A stretch of DNA of 64,000 bases from Periconia sp. R9002 (Eukaryota > Ascomycota > Dothideomycetes > Pleosporales > Periconiaceae), in NCBI GenBank assembly GCA_023627715.1, contig JAMAHW010000007.1:186001-250000 (forward strand). Direction: 5' to 3'. Within the stretch, counting starts at the first letter, position 1. Every line of letters starts with the position of its first letter. The notes beneath the pieces were generated by a model, which was given only the letters and a program-made list of their open reading frames with translations, did not search any database and had not been told where the DNA came from. Of this stretch, positions 42,481-52,553 are shown in pieces. The translations under genes and the position numbers were made by a program.

Positions 42481-43801
42481 ATGGTGACACAGAAAGAAGA
42501 AAAAATTCGCGCTTCGGTGCTCCATGGAGCCAAAGATTTGAGAATTGTACAGTCTCTTCACTTCCGCCGGATAACTCTAGTGCATTAACACAACTCCCAG
42601 GAAGACCGCTCTCTTTCGCCTCCAGGTCCAAACGAACTCCAAGTCGCAGTTCGCTCTACAGGTCTCTGCGGTTCCGACCTTCACTACTACCGCCACTATC
42701 GAAACGGCGACATTATCGTACGGGAGCCTATGTCCCTGGGACACGAGTCTGCTGGTGTAGTAGTTGGCATAGGCTCAGAGGTCAAAAACTTCAATGTGGG
42801 GGACAAAGTTGCGCTGGAAGTGGGTCAGCCATGTGAGCAGTGCGAAAGATGCAAGGAAGGACGGTACAACATCTGCAAGGAGATGAAGTTTAGGAGCAGT
42901 GCCAAAGCGTTTCCACACGCTCAAGGAACATTACAAGATAAAATCAACCATCCAGCAGCTTGGTGTCACAAGTGAGTCTTAAGACACAGGCTGGATTGGA
43001 AAAGGACTGACTTGCATAGACTGCCGCAAGATATCTCACTGGACGTTGGGGCATTGCTCGAGCCTCTTGGTGTAGGCATTCAAGCTACGAAACGCGCACA
43101 GCTTCCTGTGGGTTCGAAGGTGCTCGTATTTGGCGCCGGTGCGGTTGGTCTCCTTGTCGCTGCCATGGCCAAAATTTCGGGCGCGAGCACTGTGGTTATC
43201 GCAGATATTGACTCCGGCCGAGTGAATTTTGCAGTTGAGAACCACTTCGCGCATCGGGGTTTTACAGTTCCCCTGAAGCGAGGAAACACAATAGAAGAGA
43301 ACTTGGAGATTGCGAAAGAGACAGCGGCTGAGATTGGGAAGACACTGAAAGTGAGCGGTGGAGTAGTAGGCGAGGTGGACGCAGTGTTTGAGTGTACCGG
43401 AGTACCATCATGCGTGCAAGCATCCATCTACGTGAGTATCGTCCAAAGGTTCTTTGAGAATGGTAGCTAATGATTACCAGGCAACGAGGCCAGGAGGCAA
43501 GATCTTGCTCATAGGTATGGGCACCCCGATTCAAACACTACCTATTTCCGCCGCTGCCCTCCGCGAAGTCGACATCATGGGCGTATTTCGCTACGCAAAC
43601 ACGTATCCTACGGGCATTGAGGTGGTATCGAAGAAAAGCGCAGACTACCCCGACTTCTCGAAACTCGTCACGCATAAGTTCAAAGGCCTCGAATCGGCGG
43701 AACAGGCTTTCGAAATGGCTGGTAAAACCAAAGATGATCAGGGTAATCTGGTCATTAAGGTGGTGATTGAAACGGGGGATGGTGAGAAGGCGAATTTGTA
43801 G
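42481..43801 (+). CDS. Zinc-dependent polyol/sugar-acid dehydrogenase (sorbitol or L-idonate dehydrogenase type)
   Basis: Exons 42481-42546, 42601-42971, 43020-43431 and 43481-43801, 389 residues; joins are in phase. Medium-chain dehydrogenase. Catalytic zinc ligands are Cys45 (GLCGSDLHYY), His70 and Glu71 (GHESAG). The structural zinc has all four cysteines, 100, 103, 106 and 114. LEPLGVG and the NAD loop GAGAVG follow. It should oxidise a polyol or aldonic acid to the keto form. Sorbitol, xylitol and L-arabitol dehydrogenases and L-idonate 5-dehydrogenases all look like this; substrate residues cannot be judged by eye. Placed beside the SDR, it could make 5-keto-gluconate from L-idonate (inference). 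Exon 1 is only 22 codons and its donor is GTACAG. Confidence 0.92.
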
Positions 43802-44652
43802 AGGCCATCATGACTGCATTGGAAGCGTTCAAACTATAAAAATACACATTGTTGAGACAAATTCATGGCCGCCTATCCATCCACACAACACATTCGCATG
43901 CAAGATAATCCGGGGCTCCATCCAATCAAATGACATGGGGGTTCCCCACGAATTGTCGGCTATGCCTTACTGCTTCGTGTAAACCTGCCTCGTCCCTCCA
44001 CCCCACGCGATTCCCATCACCGCCGAACTGCATGTATTTCTCCACATTATCTTCATTGTTCAACGACGCCGTCATGTTACGTAGAAAAGAGAAATTCCCT
44101 TTTTCTTCGATAGCATACCCCACTCCCTCCATTTAGACGGTCGAAACCCCCCCCGCTTGGTGAGGTAAAGACGGGAAATTCACCCCGCACAAACGCCACT
44201 CTAGCTCACCGCCGGGTTGCACAACTGCGAACGACTCATGGCAACACTCTACCATCGGAGAACCATCAGGTTCCCAAATCTAGACTTGGATAATCCTTCC
44301 GATGTAGTGCAATGGCTTCACACGAGCGACAGTTGCAACAAGGAGATTCTCGGCGAGTTGGATGCCCTTTTCGTGGGGGGTTCATTAGGTACCTACCATT
44401 TGTGCCTGCCCCCACAACGAACGCAATCCTACGAAGACACAGCAGGAGCGACCATGGAGGACCCTGAAAAGCTATGGCCACCTGAAATCTCATTGAGCTC
44501 ACCGTCTTGTTGTTATAGTTCTCGTGTCTTGCCGTGTTTTCGCCCACATTTTCAGTCTCATCGTTCCTTCCTCTTCTCTACTACTGCTCGTGACGGACAG
44601 TGAATCAACCGGCTCCGATATCTCAATTTAATCCAGCCCAAACGCGAACACA
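43802..44652. promoter_or_regulatory. Intergenic, promoter of the Gfo/Idh/MocA gene
   Basis: About 0.85 kb. It contains CCCCGC at 44151-44156 and 44183-44188 (CreA-like on the minus strand). The open frame at 44217-44603 has no recognisable features. Confidence 0.45.
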
Positions 44653-45840
44653 ATGGCTCCTCAAGTACGACGCCTACGTATCGCAGTCTCTGGTCTGGGC
44701 CGCATGGGGGCCCGTCACGCCAACCACTTTCTACACCGCACGCCACGAGCCGAACTCGTCGCTGCCTTCACACCGAACCCGAAGGAACTCGCGTGGGCAA
44801 AGGAGCACCTCGAACCTTGGGGTGTTAAGATCTATCAGGACTATGATCAAATGCTCAAGCATGAAGGGCTCGAGGCGGTGTGCGTATCGACAGTCACCAC
44901 CGTGCACGCCGAGCAGACGATCAAAGCGATTGAAGCCGGGAAACATGTTCTTTGCGAGAAACCTTTGAGTACCGACTTAGCTGCTGTAAGTCTCTACCTC
45001 CCCTTCCTCGAATTTTCTTTAAAGAAGATTCTCCCAAATCGATACCACCAATCCTGACACAAACATCTTCTCCAGTGCGAAAAAGTGCTCGCGACTGCCA
45101 AAGCGCACCCCAACCAAAAGGTCATGTGCGGCTTCTCCCGCCGCTTTGACGCTTCCTACCTCTCAGCCTACCAGACCACATTAAACGGAGGAATTGGCCG
45201 ACCAACTATCCTCCGGTCTCAAACCTGCGACAAATACGACCCCTCGGGCTTCTTCGTCGCCTACGCCGAGTTCAGCGGCGGCATTTTCGTCGACTGCAAC
45301 ATCCACGACATTGACCTATCGCTCTGGTTCTTCAGCGCCGGCACCAACTCGCTCCCGCGCGTCAAGAGTGTCACGGCCGTTGGCGTCACAGCTCTGGAGC
45401 CCGATCTGGCCAAACACGGCGATGTCGACAACGGTGTAGGCATCGTCGAGTTCTACGACGGCCAGATTGCGTATTACTACAGCTCGCGCATGAACGCACC
45501 CGGACAGCACGACTCCACCGAGATTATTGGGACCAAGGGAAAGTTGAGCGTGAATGCTAATCCCACGACCAGCCTGCTCGAATCGCACGTCTCGACGGGG
45601 ATCCACCGCGAGATTCCGCAGACGTATTATGACCGGTTCGAGCACGCTTTTGTGGAGGAGGCGAGGCAGTTTACGGACGCTGTGCTTGACGATAAGGTTG
45701 TTCCGGTGGATATGGAGAGTAGTGTTGCTGCAGTCAGGATTGGTGTGGCGTTGCAGGAGTCGTTGAGGAGTGGGAAGAAGATCTTCTTCGATCGCGAGGG
45801 GAGGAGGGTGGAAGAGGTGCCGGTTCAGGCGAAGTTGTAG
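44653..45840 (+). CDS. Gfo/Idh/MocA-family dehydrogenase (myo-inositol 2-dehydrogenase-like)
   Basis: Exons 44653-44985 and 45076-45840, 365 residues, with a 90-bp phase-0 intron. The N-terminal Rossmann domain opens with IAVSGLGRMGARHA. CVSTVTTVHAEQTIKAIEAGKHVLCEKPLSTD contains the family's conserved EKP, whose Lys is catalytic. The C-terminal alpha/beta domain has GFSRRFD, GGIFVDCNIHDIDLSLWF with the usual Asp/His pair, and GTKGKLSVN. The enzyme would oxidise a cyclitol or sugar ring hydroxyl with NAD(P). Inositol 2-dehydrogenase is the best-known member with this pattern. That would give the neighbourhood a second entry for inositol besides the oxygenase; other sugars remain possible. Confidence 0.93.
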
Positions 45841-46331
45841 AGAGGGTTGCGGCGTTCTCCCCCTCTGTCTGTCTTCCTTTGCAGGACAGATACCTTAGAA
45901 ACTCGCTAGATTTTAGGCCGGCACACGCCTGTCTATGGTACAAGCGATATAATGACAATTAGACGATGATGATGATTTTGTTTGCTCCTTCTTTTCTTCT
46001 CTTGAGGCTAGGAGCCGTTTACATTACATTCAATCTTTCTTCTGTGAATGAAATAGTCACTTCTTTTTTTTGTCACTTATCATCTTGGCCAGCTATTGAC
46101 TTTTCTTTTCTTTTTTTTTGGGGGGGGGGGAGGGGGGGGAGGTCCTAATACAATACAATACTCGTATTTCCACCTACGAACGTGACTCAGAGACACTATA
46201 TAGAGCTGTTACAGAGAGACCCCATGCATGATTTCCCTCCGCAGAACCCACACAACTATCCCCCTGACCCGGTTTACTTATCCGTCACTGATGCTTGCGT
46301 TCACTCTACCAATCCTCCTTCCGAAGGTTGA
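45841..46331. other. Convergent intergenic region with homopolymer tract
   Basis: About 0.5 kb between two 3' ends, containing a T/G homopolymer tract at 46111-46142. Confidence 0.5.
46111..46142 (+). repeat. T9-G11-A-G8 homopolymer tract
   Basis: Nine T (46111-46119), eleven G (46120-46130), an A, then eight G and AGG. The G runs could form a quadruplex; lengths in such a tract are also prone to sequencing error. Confidence 0.85.
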
Positions 46332-48716
46332 TCAATCCACATCATCCTCCCATCCCTCCCCACCCTCCTCCTTATTCCCCTCTCCCACCTTCTCCTCCAC
46401 CTTATCCTCCTCCTCTGTCCCATCACTCATAAACCTCCTCATAACCTCCCCCACCCCACTCCTTCCCTCCCTTGCCCTAACAACATCCTCCTCCCTCAAC
46501 ATCTCAAAAACACCCTTCCGCCTCTCCAACACCGGTGCTTCGCCAATCACACCGAGCCGTTTGCGCACCTCCTCGGAATCGGGCTGAGCTGTTGTCTGCG
46601 GAAGCACGGCAGTGGGTTGGCGTCGTAGTGGAGGGGGTTGAGGGATGGCGAAGGCGGCGTTGGGGGTCATGTCGATGTTGACGGTTCTGTGTGTAGGTGT
46701 AGGTGGGCGATGTGGGAATGGGTTTCCACCACGCCGGTAAGTTTGTAAGGGGGTGTTGGGACGGCGCCGTCCTACCCACGGGAGGAGATGTCGCTGTCGG
46801 AAGTTAGTCGTTTCTAGGTCGATTTGGTGGTTTTTGTTGCGGTCCTCTTCGTCCGTGGGCGGGAGGGGGCGGTTGTGATCGACTGGTGTGGTCAATACGT
46901 TGGGGAAGAGTGGGCGATGGGGAGTGGGGTTTTCTGCCGCGGTGGCAGCGGGAGTGGCGGTGAAGAGGGTTTGGTTTGGATGGGTTGTTTGAGGAGGGGG
47001 AGGATGGGCAGGTCGGAAGAGGCTAGGTGGGGGAGGGGATTTCTTTTTCACGGGGTCGGTGTCTACGGCGGGTGAGGAGAAGGGGTTGCGTTCTTGTTGT
47101 TGACTAAGTGTTGTGGTAGGACGGAAAAGAGATGGTGGGTGGAGGTCCTTCTTCGAAGGATCCGTCTCCACGGAATGGTATGAGGCTGGGGCAAAGGGGG
47201 TTCGTTGTGGTTGAGGTGGTGGACCGAAAAACGAGGGAGTTCTAGTATCTTTCTTCGCGGGGTCGGTTTCCACGGGGGTATATTGGCCGCCGAAGAGAGT
47301 CGGGCGCCCAAATACGGATTGTCCCGGTTGGGCTGCAGTCGCAGGGCCAAAGAGAGATGCTTTTGCGGTGTCCTTGAACAAATCCGTCTCCCAGGGGTAC
47401 TTTGTTGTGGGATTGGCAAGGGGTGCGAAAAGTAATTCTGAACGAATCTTGGCTTCTGCTTCAGCTGACACCTGATCAAAGAACGGTCCAGATGGGTAGG
47501 TTCCCTGTTGAGCTGCTGTTGACGTCTGATAGCCACCAAAGAGCCGTCCATCAGGTGGGACGTCGCTGGTTGCTTTCGTACGATCGATCAACTTTTCGGG
47601 TAGGGGTCGGTTCCATGCCTCGTCGGTCGTTGCCCACGGCAGTTTAGAGTCACTGAAAAGTGTTCCTGGTCGAAGGGTCGCATTCGGGTCCTGCGGTACA
47701 CCATCTTTCCACTCAGATTGTCCTCCGTAAAGAGAGGGTCGGTGTTGTTGGTCTGGTGTTGCAAAGTTGGCGAAAAGTGATCCCGGCGCACGTAAGTGCT
47801 CTGGGTACTTGCCCATTGTATTACTGAAAAACAGCTCATGTTCCTTTGGTACTGTGCCAGGAAGCGGGCCGAAAGTCAATCCTGGTGGGCATTTCTTCTT
47901 GCGCCAATCTGGTAGCGTTTGTTGTGGCTTCCTCATGTTCTCGAATAAGGGCCGTCCGCTGGGTTTTAGCTGAGACGGAGACATTGCTGAGAAAAGAGAA
48001 GATCGGGGAGCGGTACGCGTCGAAGGCGACGCGAGGGTTGCAGCATTGTTTAGCCCGACCTTTCCCATTTTTGTCTCGCCGTAGCGAATCTCTTCGAACG
48101 AAAGACTACACTTGAAGACGGTGCTGGTGCACATGTAATGCTCGAGCTTGCCGTTTTCATCGAGTTCGACAGCAGTGCAGATCTCGCCCGCGTCCCGGAG
48201 TCGTTGGCTGTAGGCCCGCGCTCCTTCACGATTGTATTTGCGTTCGCGATTCTCAAAGCCCAAGACCAGTGGCATTGTTCGTGCCGGGGCGAACTCGTCA
48301 CGTGGTGGCCGATCAGTTACCAGGACGAAAATCACGGGTGCTGGACCATACCTGCCCCTGCTCGTCCCCAGGTCGATGCCCAGGTCGATGGTGGGTTCAC
48401 GTCGGACGGTCAGCAAATTTGCCTTCCGTGACTCGACTTTGGAATTGATGAGATCGAGCTGTTCAGAGGCGAGGTTCGAGATCTCATTCACCAACGAATA
48501 ACGAAACAGAGTGCCGAGGTAGGTGTTGATGCTCTCTTGATCAATGGGGAGTCGATCGATTAGGTACTTAGAGTCCACGGGGGCGCCGGCTTCATCGTAT
48601 AGGGGATGAATGATGTATGCTTCGTAGTGCGAAATGAACCGCTCCTGGGCTGGCCGGCTTCGATTGGGCAGCCTACCCGGTGCTGGGTTTGAGGGTGACG
48701 ATCCTGACTGCATCAT
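46332..48716 (-). CDS. Long disordered protein with repeated Leu-Phe motifs
   Basis: Single exon, 794 residues from the ATG at 48716; the frame is open eight codons further, but only to a non-ATG. The first ~230 residues look folded: FISHYEAYIIHPLYDEAG, TYLGTLFRYSLVNEISNLASEQLDLI, PVIFVLVTDRPPRDEF. Residues about 240-605 are Pro/Gly/Thr-rich and carry at least fifteen copies of a short motif with Leu-Phe, Phe-Phe or Val-Phe after Ser/Thr/Pro (SLFSAM, PLFENM, SLFANF, TLFSDS, SLFGPA, TLFGGQ, SLFRPT and others). Three of these sit in longer units beginning V-E/D-T-D-P-x-K-K. The C-terminus is mixed, ending in a very acidic Glu/Asp run. The pattern recalls FG-repeat or clathrin/adaptor-binding disordered proteins, but no family is recognised. 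Confidence 0.75.
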   Translation of the reverse strand: MMQSGSSPSNPAPGRLPNRSRPAQERFISHYEAYIIHPLYDEAGAPVDSKYLIDRLPIDQESINTYLGTLFRYSLVNEISNLASEQLDLINSKVESRKANLLTVRREPTIDLGIDLGTSRGRYGPAPVIFVLVTDRPPRDEFAPARTMPLVLGFENRERKYNREGARAYSQRLRDAGEICTAVELDENGKLEHYMCTSTVFKCSLSFEEIRYGETKMGKVGLNNAATLASPSTRTAPRSSLFSAMSPSQLKPSGRPLFENMRKPQQTLPDWRKKKCPPGLTFGPLPGTVPKEHELFFSNTMGKYPEHLRAPGSLFANFATPDQQHRPSLYGGQSEWKDGVPQDPNATLRPGTLFSDSKLPWATTDEAWNRPLPEKLIDRTKATSDVPPDGRLFGGYQTSTAAQQGTYPSGPFFDQVSAEAEAKIRSELLFAPLANPTTKYPWETDLFKDTAKASLFGPATAAQPGQSVFGRPTLFGGQYTPVETDPAKKDTRTPSFFGPPPQPQRTPFAPASYHSVETDPSKKDLHPPSLFRPTTTLSQQQERNPFSSPAVDTDPVKKKSPPPPSLFRPAHPPPPQTTHPNQTLFTATPAATAAENPTPHRPLFPNVLTTPVDHNRPLPPTDEEDRNKNHQIDLETTNFRQRHLLPWVGRRRPNTPLQTYRRGGNPFPHRPPTPTHRTVNIDMTPNAAFAIPQPPPLRRQPTAVLPQTTAQPDSEEVRKRLGVIGEAPVLERRKGVFEMLREEDVVRAREGRSGVGEVMRRFMSDGTEEEDKVEEKVGEGNKEEGGEGWEDDVD
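47040..47290 (-). repeat. Three degenerate repeats of about 105 bp in the LF-repeat gene
   Basis: Three units, starting (minus strand) near 47275, 47173 and 47066, each encode V-E/D-T-D-P-x-K-K followed by a Pro-rich stretch and SxF(G/R)P. Spacing is about 102-107 bp. Confidence 0.7.
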
Positions 48717-49641
48717 GCTGAGCCTGGACAAGTTTGTCACGGTCGTGGTTGTCGTGGTTAAAGATCAACCTACGAGGGGATCGGGGGGATTATATATGCC
48801 CTGTTACCCTCCTACCCTGCTGACTAAAGCAGTGAACAAACGCTCAATCAATCACTGATATCACATGAAAGGGCACTTGGCACCAAGTCGAAGTACCTTT
48901 ACATACTTGCTCCTGGTGTGCGTTTGCTCGCACTAGTGTGTGTGGGCGGTCTTGAACAGCCTGCGTCACACGTGCCGTTGGTCAAAGTGCGACACACGAA
49001 AGGGTAGTTTGACGTGGGAAAGAGTCAAGAGGATTGATATGTTTAGGACGTGAGCATGTAGCTACAATTTTATGTTGTTGGATACAGGTAGGCAAGCCCA
49101 GATTCTCCCTGTTCATGTCGGCCTGGTATGCCTGCCTACACACATTGATATAGAAACGCAGATATAAATATAACTTCACCTCGAATCCAACGAAGTGAAA
49201 ACTCAAGTCACCTACCAGCCATCTACGCACATAAGTATGCCTTTCCCTTTCCCTCTTCTTCCCTTCCAACCAAACACTGCGTGCCTACAAAACTCATACA
49301 TGTCCTTCATTCCCACAGTCATGCGTGCGTAACACAGTCAACTAAATATAAACTACCTACCTACATACCTAAACATTCACATGCTGTGTTTTTTGTTTTT
49401 CGATTTTCTGTGTTTTTTTTTATAATATTGATTTTGTATGGGTAGGGATAGCCCTTAGTACTGCTGTACTATGAAATATCTAAATCTGGTCTGATACCTA
49501 AACATAAACCCCCCCACCCCCTCCTCTGTCCCTCTATCCATCCTCCACCCTCTATCCAAACCCACAACCCTTCCCCTCTCCATCTGCAGTGTAAACACGT
49601 TCAACCCCTTGGCCACCATTTCACCTCCACAACAACAAACA

Positions 49642-49689
<48 letters not shown>

Positions 49690-50423
49690 ACCCCCAACCA
49701 ACAACACCAATTCCTAGACCCCATCTACCCTCAAGCCCTCCTCAATGTTCCTACACATACGTACATATGTATGTAATTCACCCTTTATATTCAATTCAGT
49801 ACATAGGCAAAGTAAGAAGAAGAATAGGAAAAAAAGGATAGTTACGGTTATGTAATGACGTGCTCCTCGCGTGGGATGTCGCAAAGGAATTACATGCATG
49901 CAGATCAGCTTGTCAGCATATATAGTCTATGGGAACCCGGGACGTCGGGAGCGAAAACGAACGAACAAACCCAAAACAAACTCCACCCTTCCCCATGAAG
50001 CCGCCTAACAAGGTGCAAGGAGGTTATTTGAACCTCATCCATCACTTCAAGTCTTTATTCTCGGTTTTCTACACAAGTTTCTGTCCGAGTTTTGTAGAGA
50101 ATTGCACATTCAATGCACACACAAACGAGAACAAGCATGGTTGAAAGTATATTAAGGTTATCATTAAGAGCTATTTACACTCGCTAGGCCGTCATCCCCC
50201 ACGCTGAGGGTATATATGCGCCGCAAAACCGCGGACGCATGCATGGAAAACATGTGCGACATGAAGAATCGTTAGAATTAGACCATAGCATCAGGTGTAT
50301 CTTTCCTGAGCTTCGACATAAACAAGAGACACTCAACGCTCGTCCGTATTACCAACCACTGGACAGCCATATAAACATTAATCTCATACGAGTGTGAGGT
50401 CCGTGGAACGCCGTCGTAGATGC
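48717..50423. other. Intergenic with AC microsatellite
   Basis: About 1.7 kb. It holds (AC)20 at 49645-49684, CTAC-type short repeats near 49350, and pyrimidine-rich stretches. The open frames here are compositional. No gene supported. Confidence 0.45.
49645..49684. repeat. (AC)20 microsatellite
   Basis: Forty bases of uninterrupted AC dinucleotide followed by an A run. Likely polymorphic. Confidence 0.95.
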
Positions 50424-51256
50424 TTAGATGAGCATCCAAGCAGCCATACCAACGACACCGGCAACAGGCAGAGCGGTGGCCTTGGCAACGCCGTTGTTGG
50501 CGGGAGCAGATGAAGTTGCGGAACCGGCTGCGCTGGTGGCAGAACCGGCGGCGCTTGTGGCACTGCTGGCGCGGGAGGACACAGATCCGCTCACAGAGGA
50601 GACGGCACTGTTAGCGCTTGAAGCCGCAGAGGAAGCGGCGTCAGATGCCGAAGAGACGGCAGAAGAGGCTGCAGATGAGACTGACGAAGCCAGAGAAGAG
50701 GTTGCCGACGCGATTGAGGAGCCGGCAGAAGAGGTTGCGGAGGCAATCGAGGAACCAACAGAAGAAGTGCCCGATGCAATGGCGGAGCCGGCAGACGAAG
50801 TCAGGGAGCCAGCAGCGGAGGAAGCAGACGAAGCACCGGAGGTGAGGGTGGAGAAGCCGCTCTGAGCAGAGCTCAAGATGGGGAGGGCTCCCGAAGAGGC
50901 GGCAGTAGCAGCTGAAGAACCGCTCGCCGAAGCAATCACGTTTGCGCAATAGGCGGTGCCGAAGGAGATGACGCGAGCAGCATCGGCGGCAGAGCAAGCC
51001 TGGCTGGAGCAATCGCGGACACCGTAACCAAAGTTGACATTGGAGCAGTAGCAGGCAACGTCACCGGCGGAGCAGCCGAACGAGTTGGTAGCAATGGCAA
51101 TCATGTTTCCTATGCATGTTTGCTGGGTCGGATCAGTTGGTGTCACAAGGACGAGGGGTAGAGAGAGGGAGTAGGACTTACACCACAGGCGGGAAGAGAG
51201 CTAATGTCTTGGGCGACGGCAACGCTAGCAGCGACGAGGAGAGCAAAGGACTTCAT
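50424..51256 (-). CDS. CFEM-domain GPI-anchored surface protein
   Basis: Exons 51182-51256 and 50424-51122 on the minus strand, 257 residues, with a 59-bp phase-0 intron inside the CFEM domain. A cleavable signal peptide (MKSFALLVAASVAVAQ) is followed by eight cysteines at 24, 28, 42, 49, 51, 63, 68 and 84, exactly the CFEM order. Asp46 before ACYC matches the position that coordinates heme iron in Candida CFEM proteins. A long Ser/Ala-rich region (about 90-235) suits heavy O-glycosylation and wall spanning. The C-terminus is a hydrophobic GPI signal (ALPVAGVVGMAAWMLI) after a small-residue stretch. Roles known for the family are heme/iron uptake, wall structure and host interaction; which applies here is unknown. 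Confidence 0.94.
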
Positions 51257-52553
51257 CGTGAAGATGTAGGTGGGTAATTGCAGCTTGGATAGGTATAGGT
51301 ATGGATGGTAGGATATTAGGTTGTCGCAAAAAGCAGCTAGCTAGCGTTGTAGAGGGTGCGTAGGTAGGATGGATGAGGATGTATGTTTTGGATGGGGGAG
51401 AAGGAGAGGTGTTTATGTAGGTACCAAAGGAAACGAGAGCAAACAGGCAGGCAGGGAGGGAGGGAGGCACGCAGGGAGGTAAGTGGCTGGAGAGGGTCTA
51501 GAGTAAAGGTGGCAAGCGGGGACGAGTCGCGCAAAAGGGTGTGGCTTCCCGGTTTTTTGTGGTTGCCATACGCTGTTGTACCAGGCCAATGCCAATTTGC
51601 GCGTAGCCATAGGATCTGCCATGGTCGGGTTATGATGATGATGATGGAGAGGTAGGTAGGTGGTTGGAGAGACGGTGTTGACGTAGCAGGGATTCGGGAG
51701 TACTGGCGCGCATCAAAACAAGGCACAGTCGGGACTAAACCGCTCAATCAGGAACCCAACGTTACTCGCCAATTCCCCTCGTATGCTGCGTAGCGACACA
51801 CACGTCTTGGTTCCCATTAGTCCAGGCACCGTGCCACGCTATGATGTCGATGTGTTGTTGTTGTTTGCATTTACGACACCTCACCACCCACCTGCCCTGC
51901 CGTCCGTCATAGCGAACCTAGCTATGTAGATCAGATCGCACGCCCTCCTTGCTTGCTTGCCTGTTGGTTGAATCAATCACCAGGGATCTCCATCGTCATC
52001 AATCCCCCCAAAAAGCAAACAAACACGATGCAACTCGAGCTCCATTGTCGACATGTACGTACAGCATTCTAGGTACTTGCATGGTTTCTTCTCGTGGCAC
52101 CACCCGCTTGCCCTGCGCCGGTCCAAAATGAGTGGGGAAGCCCGTCATTTTAACCTTTACTTGTATCCACTTGCTCCATCCATCTATCCCGCTCTCATGG
52201 ACGGGTGACGTTCTTAGCAGCTACCTAATGCCACGACCCATCAATCCCAATTCACAGCTTTTGTCTTTCCTTCCATGCAGTCACTTGGTTAGTAGGCATA
52301 GCAACCCAGCCATTTCGTCGCCCGTCCCCCTCCTGATTTGCCACATCCGACTCGGTGGCTGATTGCTAGCCAGCGGCAAGGCACTTGCAGCTTCCATGTC
52401 GAATCAGAACCCCCTTGGGTTACTTGGCGCTGTTGCCCGCCTCTCTCTGTTCTTCTAGATGTTTTTTCTCCGCTGCTATGATGCATTGCGTGTTTGCGCC
52501 TGTTTTCCAGAATTAGCTCCTACAATTCAAACAATCCAAGCAATCTGACAAAA
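51257..52553. other. Intergenic, nothing recognised
   Basis: About 1.3 kb upstream of the CFEM gene and downstream of TRP2. Short GGGA and GATG repeats occur near 51460 and 51635. No gene supported. Confidence 0.45.

Noticed and set aside
35652..45840. Secondary-metabolite biosynthetic cluster
   Set aside because: No polyketide synthase, NRPS, terpene cyclase or other backbone gene is present; the enzymes fit primary carbon metabolism.
46111..46142. Long G run as a telomere-like or origin signal
   Set aside because: It is a simple homopolymer; no TTAGGG-type repeats are present.
50428..50865. Glu/Ala-rich plus-strand open frame
   Set aside because: It is the complement of the Ser/Ala repeats of the CFEM gene.
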